Positions 26,901-38,400 of a stretch of 64,000 nt of DNA are shown here, piece after piece. The position numbers and the translations under genes were made by a program. The DNA lies in the NCBI RefSeq assembly GCF_964355755.1, contig NC_092675.1:28360912-28424911 (forward strand). The letters run 5' to 3'. The DNA comes from Antedon mediterranea (lineage: Eukaryota > Echinodermata > Crinoidea > Comatulida > Antedonidae). Position 1 is the stretch's first letter. Every line of letters begins with the position of its first letter. Below the pieces are notes generated by a model, which saw nothing but the letters and a program-made list of their open reading frames with translations, was not told the DNA's origin and did not search any database.

Positions 26901-28636
26901 GGAATTTGAGAAATATTCCCTTTTAATTTATCATAAAAACACACATTACTCACTTTCTGTGAACAGCACAGCTACTGTACGTCTTTCAGTTTGTACTGCT
27001 GGTTGATTTCTAGGTAAAATAAATGAATTTCTTTACATTAAATGAATAATAATAATAGACAATTCAATATATGTTATTGTTAGTTATTCAAACATTTCAA
27101 TTGTTCCGAAGTATTGTATAAAGTGAATTGGAAGGGACCAACATTTTGGTTAATTTTGAAGTGGCAACAATATAAATCACCATAGAGTTTCAGTACACAA
27201 AATACTCATTAATAATTATCGAACTTTATGACACAGTTCCATTTTTTCCTTTCTTGATGCAAACCACGACATTTTGGGGGGTTTTCTGGCCAGGTTTTAG
27301 TCTTAGAGGGAAAAAACACTGCATGCCTTTGTTTTAAAAATATGTCAAAATTAAGGTTAAATAAAAACTATTATTGAACCAGGTCAGAAAAACAAATCAC
27401 CATGATCTATATTAACAACAGGCAGGTGCATGAAGGGAAAAGAAGATCTCATAAATAAGACGCAGAAATTTCAAAATTCAAATGAGAAACAGAAATTACA
27501 AGTTTTAGTGTAATTCCACCTGTCTTTTCTTTTACACTGTTTAATATTAGATAATTGGAAGATGTCCAAGTAAAGCATGGATATCTGGGAAAGTCTGTGG
27601 GCGCTTGTGTGAACTGTCAACGGATAATACCTTAGGGTTTTCATTCACGTTTACTTATAGTTGAAACGTGTACAACAAAAAGTAGATAATATAGCAACAA
27701 ACTGAGCTTACTGTACACATGTCATTGCCAATAATAGACAAAACTAGGCAAAAAAAAAAAGAAATGGGCATCATGTATAAAATGTAAACTCCATTTCAAT
27801 GCTAAATTTTGTGAAATTCACCATTGAATGTCATGTTAGCCACTGTGCTGAAATAACTAAACTAATTTTGATATTCTGATTGCTTTGAAACAAAAGTTCT
27901 TCTTTGCTTTTGAAGATGTCATAATGTACACTAGACTTCATGCTGCAAGATCAAGATTATATATCCTTCTCTCAAAAAGCTTGTGAAAAAACTCATCTTT
28001 GATCAAATAATCATAATAAGCTGGGTTTTGGAAAATATCTTTGTATAACTGCTAAACGTTGCCTCTTAACTTATCTTTATAAAGTATACTATATATGGCC
28101 AGGTAGCATTGTGGTTTTAAATCCTACTTTTATTAGCGACAATGTACTGTAGTGCTCTATGGCAAACACTTTAGGCCCTGGATCCGCCGTGGATATTTCA
28201 AAGAAGAAAAGTCACTACAGAATTAAAATCAAACTGAACAAAATTATTTAATTTACTATAACCCAAGACTAAGAAAATATTGTGTCACTGTATTTAATAA
28301 CAAAACTGTAAAATAAACTAAGAGACACACAGGGGAAACAGAGTATTGTCAGAGTTTCCTTTCTAAGGCCGATGTCTGTCAAACAGAAGGTACAGTAACT
28401 AGGATTGATGAGGTTAATTATAGCAGACCGTATAGAATTGAAAGTCTACTTTAGTAATTAACTCTGTATGAAACAAATCTACCATCTATATTTTATATAT
28501 CATAAAATAATATGTCTCATGGTCATAATAAACAGGAGCAATATTTGTTTTATTACACCCTCTTCCAATGGTAGTAGATAGGTAGGCATATAAGATAACA
28601 GATAACAAAATGGTACTGGAACTGGATAGGATATTC

Positions 28637-28830
28637 CTTTTTTTAGAAGCCAACTTTTTAAGAGTAGTCCTACACTGGACACCAGATAGCAGAAAAAAGG
28701 GAAACCTACAAAGGTTGAGTCACACTATAGGAGAGGAGATGATAGTATTGACCAGGTGATGTGTCCAGAAGACAGGGAGATAGCGGCCAGAATTGCCGCC
28801 AGGGTGTACAGTAGTACTGCATATTTTTCA
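28637..28830 (+). pseudogene. decayed LINE reverse-transcriptase C-terminus (tentative)
   Basis: One frame reads VVLHWTPDSRKKG and shifts after ~35 codons into another frame reading PEDREIAARIAARVYSS. Many LINE ORF2 proteins end with a block like LRWTP-(G)KRKRG...DREEWR...A-LC. The order and spacing here fit that block with one frameshift and a changed tryptophan. No other part of the element was recognised. Confidence 0.4.
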
Positions 28831-29478
28831 TTGCTTAAATGCCAGGGTCAAGGCATAACAGGCAAAGAAAGTTTACAGCTGAATATAATAATAAAATATT
28901 ATACAGTACTAATAATTATTACTAATATGAGGGCTCACTACACTACAGTACAGTATTTTATTACATTTATTGAGGACATTTTTGGTATCCCTACTATACT
29001 ATTTTTTAAATACAAATTTAAGTCTTGGTACAGTAGTTAATAATAGTAAACATGAGATAACATACTGAAATGTATAATAAAACAACAAAACATTTTCAGC
29101 AGTTAGGCCTATTTTGGATCTTAAACAGAAATAATATTATTCTTCACCAGTGAAGCGACACAGTGACCCTCAGGCCAGTCACTCCGTCTCATAAATGAAA
29201 TTCAAAATATACAGTATGAAAATATGAATATATATAAACAAAATAAAAACGTTAACACCAAGAACAACACAAACAATGGCGAGCGGAACATTTAAAATTA
29301 CAATATAAACTACAATATTGAAAATTTCAAAAAATTATCCTGAAACCAACAAATCATATCCAACAAATTATTTCAATATCAACAAAAAGTTTTAAAATAT
29401 ACAACAATTCTAAACAATTCAACATGACAAGTTTAGTTATTTACATAATCATTTTGTAAACATTAATGACATTTTTGA
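28831..29478. other. no gene seen
   Basis: AT-rich sequence with short frames only. Many TACAGTA and TACTGTA motifs occur, as throughout the window. Nothing else could be supported. Confidence 0.4.
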
Positions 29479-29657
29479 TGCAGCACAGTCATCCAGGTAA
29501 CAACACAGAGGATTTAAATAAGCACCTGTTAAAATTATTCGAAAAGCACAGGTGTTTTAATAGGAAATTACACTCAGATTTAATGCTTGACTCACCGCAA
29601 ATCGGTGAAATAACAGATAAATACAATTATATGGATTCTCAAAGAGGAAGCTGTTAA
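29479..29657 (+). CDS. candidate terminal coding exon, unrecognised
   Basis: An open segment follows a possible acceptor (TTTTTGATGCAG) and runs 58 codons to a TAA at 29657. It reads HSHPGNNTEDLNKHLLK and later LMLDSPQIGEITDKYNY, with a less repeat-like composition than neighbouring frames. It lacks a good upstream polypyrimidine tract, and I found no partner exon that could be trusted. The only nearby phase-compatible segment (28.7 kb) looks like LINE debris. It may be chance or part of a mobile element. Confidence 0.2.
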
Positions 29658-30479
29658 TTATCTTATTCTACCTGGTATTAGTGTATTGTATGAGGGCTAA
29701 GTCGTCAAGTATGTACTGGTGTTCTATAAGACACAAAGGACCAACAGGTGATACAGTTGGATCCTGTCATCTTGGTATACTTTCATTTTCATGAGAAGAA
29801 ACTTATAAATTGCCTCTGGAATTAGAATGCTACAATTATTATATCATTTTTGTGACTCAATAACGTTCCGAACAAAACATCTAAAGGTTTAAAATCAATA
29901 AATCAACTTTATTTTTACAAAATGAAATTATATTCTACATATATTCAACAAGACAAACTTTTGAAGGAGTTGAAAACACTATGAACTGTGTCTACATATG
30001 TTGAAACTGCGTACTATAGTTCCAATATGTGGGTTTAACTTTAGGCCTACGTATGCCAATATATAAATAAAAACGAAAGTAAGTACATGGGTTAGAAATC
30101 CTTCACACACATCCACCCATCCATGTGAACTAGCTGGCCTGATAATGTGGACTACTACCATGGAGTATACTCCATGCTACTACCTAGTCACTACCTCTGG
30201 CGAACTTTGGCTGTAGAAAAAAATAGACAAACAAAAATACAGTTTAAATTGATTTAATATATTGAATGTGTATTAACCAAAGTATGGTAACCCACTAACT
30301 TTGAAATAGTTCTCTATTTTACGCAGCAAAATAAGAGAATAAAGTCTTGACAACACACCAGACTGAGGAGCACCAGGAAGTTGTTTACTTTTGTTACGCA
30401 TGCGCATCATTAATTATTTCCTCAAACCGTTCAAGCGTCACAAAAAAATAGAGGGCGACGTTTTCTTATTTATTTTCAA
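29658..30479. other. no gene seen
   Basis: AT-rich, with one short inverted motif (CATGGAGTATACTCCATG at about 30159). Nothing else stands out before the composite element that begins near 30480. Confidence 0.4.
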
Positions 30480-30649
30480 GAGGTATATTCAGAGCGTCAT
30501 TGAGGTATATTCAGAGCGTCATTCTGACGACTGGAGCATTCTCTACTTCTCTACGGAGCGCCATTTATGCCTTTATTAACTTCAATAATAGAAATAGTAC
30601 TACGGTAAATAGAAATAAAAGTCACTACTTTTAATATCGTTTCGTATAT

Positions 30650-31527
30650 ACCCACATCAATAATAAATGAAGAAACTCTCAAGTATAGTAAGGATAGTCT
30701 TTATTGTATGAAGTCTGTAACTGAGCTGTACAAAGTGATATCAGTAAGGTGGCTCGTGATTGGTTAATCTATATATGGTATGACTATGGTGTCTTATTAC
30801 TTTATCAGTATATGGGTCGCTATACTAAAGTAGTATTATTATAACAATCACAAACTGAAAAACAGAAACATCTTGGCATTCACATTGATTCAAATTTATC
30901 TTTTTCTTTTCATGTAAATAAACTCCGTTCCAAACTGGCTTGTCCATCTCCATCTTATCGCGTGCTCGGTCATTTCATTAATAAACACACATCCATACTC
31001 CTCTATAACACTATAATCCTCCCACACATTGACTATTGATGTAGTGTTTGGGGAATCAGATCGAATATTGACCGAATACAGACCATCCAAAAAAGAGCAT
31101 TTCGCATTATCCTTAAATCTCATCCTGTCACACCACGAACTAACATTTACAACACCTTAAATCTTCATACAGTCCAAATCATCGATGTACCCGAAGTGTC
31201 AGTGAGAGGAAATTTGTCGTCCCTTTCCCTAAAACTTAAACTTTTAAGAACAACTTCATCTAGGCCTATAGAGCACCAACATACCTGAATTTGCTACCCA
31301 CCAAACAAAGGAATGCGGTAACAATAAATAATTTTAAGTCTGCTCTAAACAAATTTTTAATCCCAAAAGAAAAAACTCAACGTTTTGTATAGTATTGTAG
31401 GCTATATTTTTGTATTTAAGTACATATATAACATGGTTCATCCTTTTTTTCATATATGTTTTTGACTGTCTGCACATGCTGTTTAGGGTAACCCTCACAA
31501 AATAAGGTTTAATAAAAAAATAAAATA
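30650..31527 (+). mobile_element. non-LTR retrotransposon 3' fragment with RT remnant
   Basis: From about 30857 the plus strand reads KHLGIHIDSNLSFS, HVNKLRSKLA, SILLYNTIILPHIDY, a TGA in place of the usual residue, CSVWG, then RIQTIQKRAFRII. This is the thumb and C-terminal part of a LINE reverse transcriptase. It continues in shifted frames to NNFKSALNKFL near 31330. It ends in an A-rich tail at about 31505-31527. The body has several stops and frameshifts, so it is dead. It separates the outer part of the foldback left arm (ending about 30645) from the tandem units that resume about 31530. Confidence 0.75.
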
Positions 31528-31529
31528 GA

Positions 31530-31830
31530 AATAAATTCCCTAAATTTTAATATCTTTTCGTATGTTAATACAATGTGCTCAACTCAAGTGGACCCAATTT
31601 GGCCCCAGTGGAGCACAGTGATATAAAATAGAAATAAAGTCACTAAATTTTAATATATTTTCGTAAAAACAGTGTGCTCAAGTGGACACATTGGGACCAG
31701 GAGAGCAGTGATATCAAATAAAAATAAAGTCACTCAAGTTTCAATCCTTTCGTATGTTAATACACTGTGCTCAAGTAGACCCAATTTTGCGCCAGTGGAT
31801 TTTTTTAAATAGAAAATAATGAATATTGTT
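31530..31830 (+). repeat. left array of ~96-bp units in the foldback element
   Basis: Three diverged copies carry AGAAATAAAGTCACT, TTTTAATAT, TTTTCGTATGTTAATACA and GTGCTCAAGTGGAC. The third copy is truncated by an AT-rich tract near 31800. They are the reverse complement of the 34.05-34.43 kb units. Confidence 0.8.
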
Positions 31831-31904
31831 TTTCTTTTATTTTGAAAGAGAGATATTTTGAGGATTGTAAATGTCAAGTGGACCTTTTTTAAAATCAGAA
31901 ACAA

Positions 31905-32350
31905 AGTTGCATGGCATTATTTTCCATAAAACCTCGAAAAAAGCACATGTGCTCCTTCATTTTTAGTATCCTTGGGTGGGCTTCTTTTCCACATGGAGTT
32001 CTTTTCGAGATTACTTTTGCAAACTAAACGAGGGGAACTGCTAGCTAAATATTTTATTTACATGATTTGAAAAATCTTCTAATGTAAATAATTAACAGCA
32101 TCAAAATTTAACAGTGTGGCGTGTCGACCGCGAATGACTATCTTTACCATAATACACCTGCACAGACTCATTTGCATAACAACGCACGCACATACCAAAC
32201 TGTTTAAAATAGAGCTACAATGTACCCGAAAATGACATCTATTATGTTTTCAAACAACATGCATAAGAATCTTCAGTACCCCACCATGCTTGGAACTGAG
32301 CAAAGACAATTTTGAAAAAATATTTATTGAAATAGTAAAATTAAATAATA
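31905..32350 (+). repeat. long direct repeat, copy 1 (core of the foldback element)
   Basis: This ~450-bp block runs from GTTGCATGGCATTATTTTCC through GGTGGGCTTCTTTTCCACAT, ATTACTTTTGCAAACTAAA, GTGGCGTGT.GACCGCGAATG and CATTTGCATAACAACGCA to GAGCAAAGACAATTTTGAAA. It is repeated at 33270-33780. A shorter third copy of its second half (CGCGTATGACTAACAATACC, CATTTGCATAACAAACGCA) lies at 32570-32680. Confidence 0.8.
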
Positions 32351-32824
32351 AAAATGTTAAAAAACTTGACTTCATATGCTTTAATTTCGAAGATCTGCTT
32401 AAAACATATTTATTTATTTATTCTACCATAAACTTTTATTCACAACATAATATTAGTAAGCCTACAATACAATATCTTGCATAAAACGGATATTTAAAAA
32501 TACACTATAATGTGTAACGGTATTATAATTATAATGTAAAAGATTAACAAAATAAAGATTGAACAATGTTGTGTGTTGATCGCGTATGACTAACAATACC
32601 ATCTTTCCCACAGCACATGTGCACACTCATTTGCATAACAAACGCACGGCATAACAAACTACGATGAGATAAAATTAATTCTCTTCTAAACACGTAACGA
32701 AGAGAATTAATTCCCCTTTTTTTTACATTAAAATAAATTGAGGGCGCTAAACATAAATTTAAACCATCAAAGCAGTTGGCGAGAGCCAAAAAAAAAAGAT
32801 GGTAATGTGCTCTCCCTGCCTCAG

Positions 32825-33050
32825 CACTAAGGCCCTGCCACAGCCTTTTGGGGTCGTTTCCACCACATCACCAGATGCATTGATGTTGTCGCCTCATGAT
32901 GTGTGGTGGAAAGGGGGACGTATGATCTGTGAACCCCAAACACAGTGGCTCGCATAGCCTTAACTCTATTCCACCGACCAGCGTGGGAATCGAACCCACG
33001 ACATACGTGTGTTAACACGACGCTCAGACGACTGAGCTAACTGATCATTT
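32825..33050 (-). mobile_element. tRNA-derived SINE, minus strand
   Basis: Read on the minus strand from about 33047, the head has an A box (GTTAGCTCAGTCGTCTGAGC) and a B box (GTGGGTTCGATTCCCAC) at the normal tRNA distance. The B-box sequence sits at about 32979-33002 on the plus strand. The unrelated body continues to about 32825. The anticodon arm is degenerate, so it is a SINE head rather than a working tRNA gene. Confidence 0.7.
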
Positions 33051-33139
33051 TGGTTTTAGCAAGGTTAATAGGATATTAATTACGTAATGATGAATTACAT
33101 AATACACGTATAAATAGACTATTATCAGCTGTTCCGTCA

Positions 33140-33230
33140 TGTACTTTGTGGCTTAACGGGTAATGCCCAGTTTTGAGTGTTATCAGCTGGGGTTCGAACC
33201 TCTACGGATATTTTTTTTTATAAATATTGT
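33140..33230 (+). mobile_element. tRNA-like SINE, plus strand
   Basis: GTGGCTTAACGGGTAATGCC resembles a tRNA D-arm/A box. GGGGTTCGAACCTC at about 33189-33202 is a B box. A long T-rich tail follows. A second, more decayed B box with the same flank (GGAGTTCGAACCTCGACGGA, T-run) lies at about 33906-33940. Confidence 0.6.
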
Positions 33231-33269
33231 TTTGGTTTTTTTTTATGAATATTGTTTTTTTTTATATTT

Positions 33270-33780
33270 TTTATTTGTATGGCATTCACTTTTCCATTAA
33301 ATAGACACCATAAAACCCCAAAAAGAGCCCATGTGTTCCTCATTTTTTAGTACTCTTGGGTACGGTGGGCTTCTTTTCAACGGGTAAGCTTCTTTTCCGC
33401 ATGGGGTTCTTTTCAAGATTACTTTTGCAAACTAAAGGAGGGGAGCTTCTAGGTTCCCGCCCGGAAAATTGTATCTTTACATGATTTGAATTTCTAATAA
33501 AGATTAGCAAAATCAAAATTTAACTTTTAAATTTAATTTTGTGGCGTGTTCACCGCGAATGACTAACAATGCCATCTTCCCCATTACACCTGCACAAACT
33601 CATTTGCATAACAACGCATGGCATACCAAACTGTTTAAAATAACTACAAGGTCCCCAGAAATGACACCTATAGTATTTTGAAACATGATATATAAGAGTC
33701 TTCGCTACCCCACCATAATTGGGGCTGAGCAAAGACAATTTTGAAAAAAATATTTATTGAAATATAAAATTAAATATTAA
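33270..33780 (+). repeat. long direct repeat, copy 2 (core of the foldback element)
   Basis: Same order of blocks as 31905-32350, with extra GGGCTTCTTTTCAACGGG and GGTTCCCGCCCGG insertions. It ends with GAGCAAAGACAATTTTGAAA and ATATTTATTGAAAT. Divergence between the copies is visible but modest, so the duplication predates their latest substitutions. Confidence 0.8.
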
Positions 33781-34050
33781 GTCTCCAGTTAAGCTAACCA
33801 TGGTTGGGGCAGAGCTAAGAATGACAAAATATATAAGTCTTCAGGACCAGCCATACAATGGTGATTGTTTTCCCAAGTGTGATACATGCAATGCACGCGG
33901 CTGGAGTTCGAACCTCGACGGATATATTTTTTTTTTTGGAATATTGTTTTTTTTTTAAATAGAGATATGTGACACTGTATTGTCGAACATGTATGGTACC
34001 ATACCGGTAGGTATTCAAATATGCTTAATACGAAAAGATATTAAAATTAA

Positions 34051-34430
34051 GTGACTTATTTCTATTTTATATCACTGTGCTCCACTGGATCCAAATTGGG
34101 TCCACATGAGCACAATGTAATAACATACGAAACGATATTAAAATTAGTGACTTATTTCTATTTTATATCACTGTGCTCCACTGGCTCCAAATTGTGTCCA
34201 CTTGAGCACAGTGTATTGGCATACGAAAAGATATTAACATTCAATGACTTTTTTCTATTTATATCACTGTGCTCCACTGGCTCCAAATTGGGTCCACTTG
34301 AGCACAGTGTATTAACATACGAAAAGATATTAAAATGAGTGACTTATTTCTATTTTATATCACTGTGCTGCTCCACTGGAGCTAAATTTGGTCCACTGAA
34401 CCAGTTTACCGTAGTACTATTGCCTGAAGT
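34051..34430 (-). repeat. right array of ~96-bp units, inverted relative to the left array
   Basis: Four units start with GTGACTTATTTCTATTTTAT near 34051, 34147, 34243 and 34339. Each carries ATCACTGTGCTCCACTGG, CCAAATTG.GTCCAC and GAGCACA.TGTA. Because the period is a multiple of three, one plus frame stays open for three units, but this is a repeat artefact and not a protein. Confidence 0.85.
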
Positions 34431-34578
34431 AAATAAAGGCATAAATGGCGCTCCGTAGAAGTAGAGAATGCTCGATACCGTAGTACTATTTCTATTTCTG
34501 AAGTAAATAAAGGCATAAATGGCGCTCCGTAGAAGTAGAGAATGCTCGATCGTCGAGCGAAATGACGCTCAATACCTC

Positions 34579-35450
34579 ATCACTCGATAAATGGCTGCCA
34601 AGTGAATGAATACATTTTAAATGTATTGTTTGCATCTAAATTAATAAGGCATTTCACTTTTTTAAAATTTAGGCAACTTGGGCAATCATTAGTTAGTCTA
34701 GTTAGCACCTGTTTTATTACCTACTGGTCTAGGTTAGCAGTGGAGTAGGCTAGATATCTAGAGACTAGGCTAGGCCTGCCCTGCTGCTGGATCGAGACAA
34801 GTAAGTAGCCTAGGCGCCTGGGTAGGCCTGTAGGCTAGAAAAAAATTGTACTATAGTACTGTAGGCCTAGACCTAGTGAGCCTCATTTAAAAACCTTTCA
34901 CTCCCCAGCCTGGAGTGCTAATTTCAAAATCCGGCTTATAGCTAGTCTAGCTAGGGTATTGTTGCAGTATGATCCGGAAATAATGAAATTACATTATTAA
35001 AAAAAGAACAAGAACGAGTAGGCCTAGGCCTATACTTGTTAAATAATTAATAATAGCCACCTTGTACTTGTAGGGTTTAGGATTTTTAAAGGCTAGCTAG
35101 TAAAAGAGCTTATTGTCTGTTGTTGATGTATGAAGTTAGACCGTAGACTAGGCCTAGGCCTAGTTTGTTCTTGCAAGAGAGTATAAAAGGGTGGCACAAA
35201 TTGTGTCTGTGAAAACAAAAGTAAAAAAAAGATTTCATACGCCAACAAAAACCGTGTCATGATGATGGAATGCAATAAGAGGCTACACTTCAATGATTAA
35301 GTCAGCTTACAATAATCTTTTTTTTAATTCATTAAAATTAATCTACAATTCACACTTTACAATGATATTTATTTTTTAATTTTATCTTAGGTTTGAATAA
35401 AAACACTAATGTTGCTATTGTGATAAAATACTATTGTCTCGTAGTGTAGA
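34579..35450 (+). promoter_or_regulatory. VPS15 upstream region with possible non-coding first exon
   Basis: This stretch is locally richer in GC and dense in TAGGCCTA-type palindromes (34.74-35.17 kb). A good donor, GACAA|GTAAGTAG, sits after 34800. Acceptor-like sites precede the start codon: TCTCGTAG before 35445 and TTATCTTAG before 35391. A 5' UTR exon ending at 34800 and spliced to the coding exon is therefore possible. No TATA box is evident. Transcript evidence is absent. Confidence 0.35.
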
Positions 35451-38400
35451 ATGGGAAACCAACTCACCGGTGTAGCACCTTCACAGATCTTACCGGTTGA
35501 GCACTATCTAACTGATGTGTCGGATTATTCATTTGATATTAGCCTTGGAAGCACCAGGTTCTTTAAAGTTGCAAGAGCACGATACAAGTGAGTATAACTC
35601 ACATAATAATGCTACTGCTGGATGAACAACTTTATTATACATTACTAGAAATGTGATAATTTTAAGATATAATTGTCCCAAAAAAATTATTTTTTTTTCA
35701 ATTTTGTTTTTTAATATGCCATTTAATGTCACATAATAGTTATTCACTTTGACCAAAAACTGGATTAAAAAAAACAATTATTTACCTGAAAAAAAAAATG
35801 TAATTTAAAGTAAACAAAGCCTTCTTTTTATAACTTATAAGTGAAATAATTTTTTTTTCTACATCTTTACCTTTAACTATTTTGATAAAAAAACTGTGTA
35901 TTACAAAGCTAAGTTTTTAGAGATTCATAGTTTGTTCTGTTTTGTAACTTTTACAGGGAAGGACTAACCGTTGTGAAAGTATTTGCTATACATGATCCAT
36001 CTCTACGTCTACGACCTTATAAGGAACATGTAGAAGACGTTGGATTACAACTCAAAGATGCTTCCAACTGTTTACCATTTGAACGCACTACAGTGAATAA
36101 ATCTATTTTATTTTAACCTGTCAGAGTAAAGTAAAGCTCTGTCTACACTATCAAACTTTATGTGACAAAAAAATGTGATGCTTCTATATATGGACATGAT
36201 GATGTCATATCACTACCATATTTGAGCATATCACTACCATATTTGGTTTGATAGTGTAGACAGAGCTTTAGGTTTGTACATGGTATACCAAGTAATTCCT
36301 CTTCAGAAGACAGAAAAATTCAACAACACAAATTAGAAAAAAATATTCTTTCTCAGTGGACAATATATCTAAATAATTACACATTAAGAATAAACATGCA
36401 TGAAATACTGTAGTAGAAAATACCATTTGCTTATTAATTTAGATCCTAATTTTATTACAGTTGTCTGACAAGGCAGCACTACTTTTTCGTCAATATGTCC
36501 GTAACAATCTGTACGACAGACTCAGTACTCGACCGTTTCTAAATATTGTAGAGAAGAAATGGATAGCATTTCAGTTGCTATGCGCTGTCAACCAAGCACA
36601 TAAGGTTAAGGTAAGTAGGTATGTTTTATTCAATGTTTATTTATTAAACTTTTAGTAGCAAAAAAAGCTGAATTGTCACAATATTTACATTAAATAAAAT
36701 GAATAAAATATCAAAAATTATAACAAACATTAAAGATATATTAATAATAATTTAATAATAATAATAATAATTTAGGTATTTGTATAGCGCCAGAATCAAC
36801 TCAAACGAAGTAAAAATCAAAGGCGCTTATATTGGATGTTAAAAAGATGCGTTTTAAGTTCTTTTTTAAAAATAGCAATAGAAGTTGATTTAGTAAAATG
36901 ACGAGGGAGAGAATTCCAAAGAGAAGCAGCAGAGAACATAAAAGACCTTTGTCCATAAGATTTGGTGTTAATTCTAGGAACAAGAATATACATAGAGAAT
37001 ATAAAATTATTTAAAAGCTTGATTTCATTAGAAGGTGATATTTGTGATTAATTTTTTTTTAATTTTAGCAACCATGGTGCCTCTGGTAAAAGTACACAAT
37101 AATATAAAAGGCACTTTAAACAAAAATAACCATTATCTTGAAAAACTGTAAACATTTTTTAAAGGATAACTGACACAATTAGAAATACTAGGAAAACACA
37201 AATTCATTTGAAACTGGTACTACTCTAAATAAAGACATTTCAAACTCAATGTTCTGATCTATTAGATCATTTTAAAATGTTTAGAAAATGTTTGAGGAAA
37301 AAAATATGATCTTAAAAAAGAAAAATTCATTCTGGGATTGTTGTGTGATATGAATGCCACTGTTTTGTTTTAGTTGTACCTCGCCTCTTTATGCCATATA
37401 TTCAAATTGCTTCTTTTTCTTTAAGGTATACCATGGAGACATCAAAAGTGAAAATGTAATGGTAACAGGTTGGAATTGGGTTCTGCTTTCTGACTTTGCT
37501 GGATTCAAGCCAACTTATCTACCAGAGGTGAATATCAGTAACCATTTTGACATGACATCTACAATTGAATTAGTTGAGAAATAATGTGTGCCTATATAGA
37601 ACCACTTTTTTGTTTATTTGAATTATATTCTGTTGCAGTATAGTATAAAATTGAATTTGCAGCGTTTGTTGAAAAGGGTTGAAAATTACCTTTCGTTCTC
37701 AATTGATAGTTTATTTCTGACTTTCTTCTCGGGATAAACCAACAAAGACAACACCACCATCATCATGAACCAGTATCTTCCTGTCCAATAAATCTAGCAA
37801 TACACATAACTTTTCTATTCCATGTGCAGTGGTTTTTTTTCTCTACAAAACGGTAAAATGCCATTTGATGTTTTTTAGGTTTATGCATTTTTTTTACTTT
37901 CAAAGTTTTATTATAAATCTTTACAGGATAACCCAGCAGACTTTTCGTTCTTCTTCGACACGTCTCGCCGTCGTACTTGCTACATTGCTCCTGAGCGTTT
38001 TGTAGACACAAGCCAGAAACAGGTTGATTCGCAGGCTGGGGAGAACTTAGAAGGTCTTCAGGAAGTTACAGACGTCAAGAAGGGAGAGCTTACGGCTGCT
38101 ATGGATATATTCTCTACAGGGTAAAATAAATTTATTACAATTTTAAGGTCTATTTTTTCATCCATCCATCAGCAAATACATGACTCTCACAGAGAGACGC
38201 ATTCTAAACAAAGTCTAAAGATCTGTCTGCACTATCAAACTAGTTTTACAAAAAAAAAAGTGTGATGTGCCGAAATATGGTAGTGATATACCCAAATATG
38301 GTAGTGATATGACATCATAATATCATATTATGTCCATATATATTTTTTTGTCATGTAAAGTTTGATAGTGTAGACAGAGCTTTATATGATGCTTTGGTAG

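Larger units (their letters stand above)
12029..28630. other. gene-poor intergenic stretch
   Basis: I found no set of splice-compatible coding exons here. The open frames are short, low in GC and biased to K, N, I, F and Y. The stretch holds a short palindromic MITE (16.9 kb), a repeat shared with the 52.9-kb element (17.7 kb), one full MITE (18.6 kb), a LINE tail (19.3 kb), a 54-bp duplication (20.1 kb) and a degenerate GGGACAC repeat (20.9 kb). The part just upstream of 12028 would contain the promoter of the RhoGAP gene, but no clear element is visible. Confidence 0.5.
30480..34578. mobile_element. composite foldback-like element with inverted tandem-repeat arms
   Basis: The left outer end has GAGGTATATTCAGAGCGTCA twice, then GAGCATTCTCTACTTC, GGAGCGCCATTTATGCC and AGTACTACGGTA. 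The right end carries the same series in reverse complement: ATACCTC at its edge, then GGCATAAATGGCGCTCC and GAAGTAGAGAATGCTC twice. Inside each arm are ~96-bp tandem units containing TTTCGTATGTTAATAC, GTGCTCAAGTGGACC and GGAGCACAGTGATAT (left, 31.53-31.80 kb), inverted on the right (34.03-34.43 kb). The left arm is split by a LINE fragment. The core holds direct repeats and SINEs and has no transposase I can recognise. Long inverted arms of tandem repeats are the hallmark of foldback/Galileo-type elements; that classification is inference. Confidence 0.6.

Noticed and set aside
27551-27660. Cysteine-containing open segment (GRCPSKAWISGKVCGRLCEL) after a good polypyrimidine tract and TATTAG.
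   Set aside because: No adequate donor follows in phase, and no partner exon was found. The cysteine spacing matches no domain I could name.
28690-28803. Apparent plus-strand exon reading KGKPTKVESHYRRGDDSI and PEDREIAARIAAR, phase-compatible with 29479-29657.
   Set aside because: A neighbouring frame reads VVLHWTPDSRKKG, and the DRE...AR block fits the C-terminus of LINE reverse transcriptases with a frameshift. Retrotransposon debris is the simpler explanation.
32975-33047. A functional tRNA gene on the minus strand.
   Set aside because: A and B boxes are good, but the anticodon stem does not form and the acceptor ends do not pair. An unrelated body follows, as in a SINE.
34051-34338. 95-codon frame with a 32-residue repeat three times over.
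   Set aside because: The period of the underlying DNA repeat is 96 bp, a multiple of three, so one frame stays open by construction. The same unit occurs inverted at 31.5 kb with stops.
36461-36655. Reading through the exon 3 donor of VPS15 to give a longer product.
   Set aside because: GTAAGT after 36610 is a strong donor, and joining to 37426 restores the family's HGDIK region in phase.
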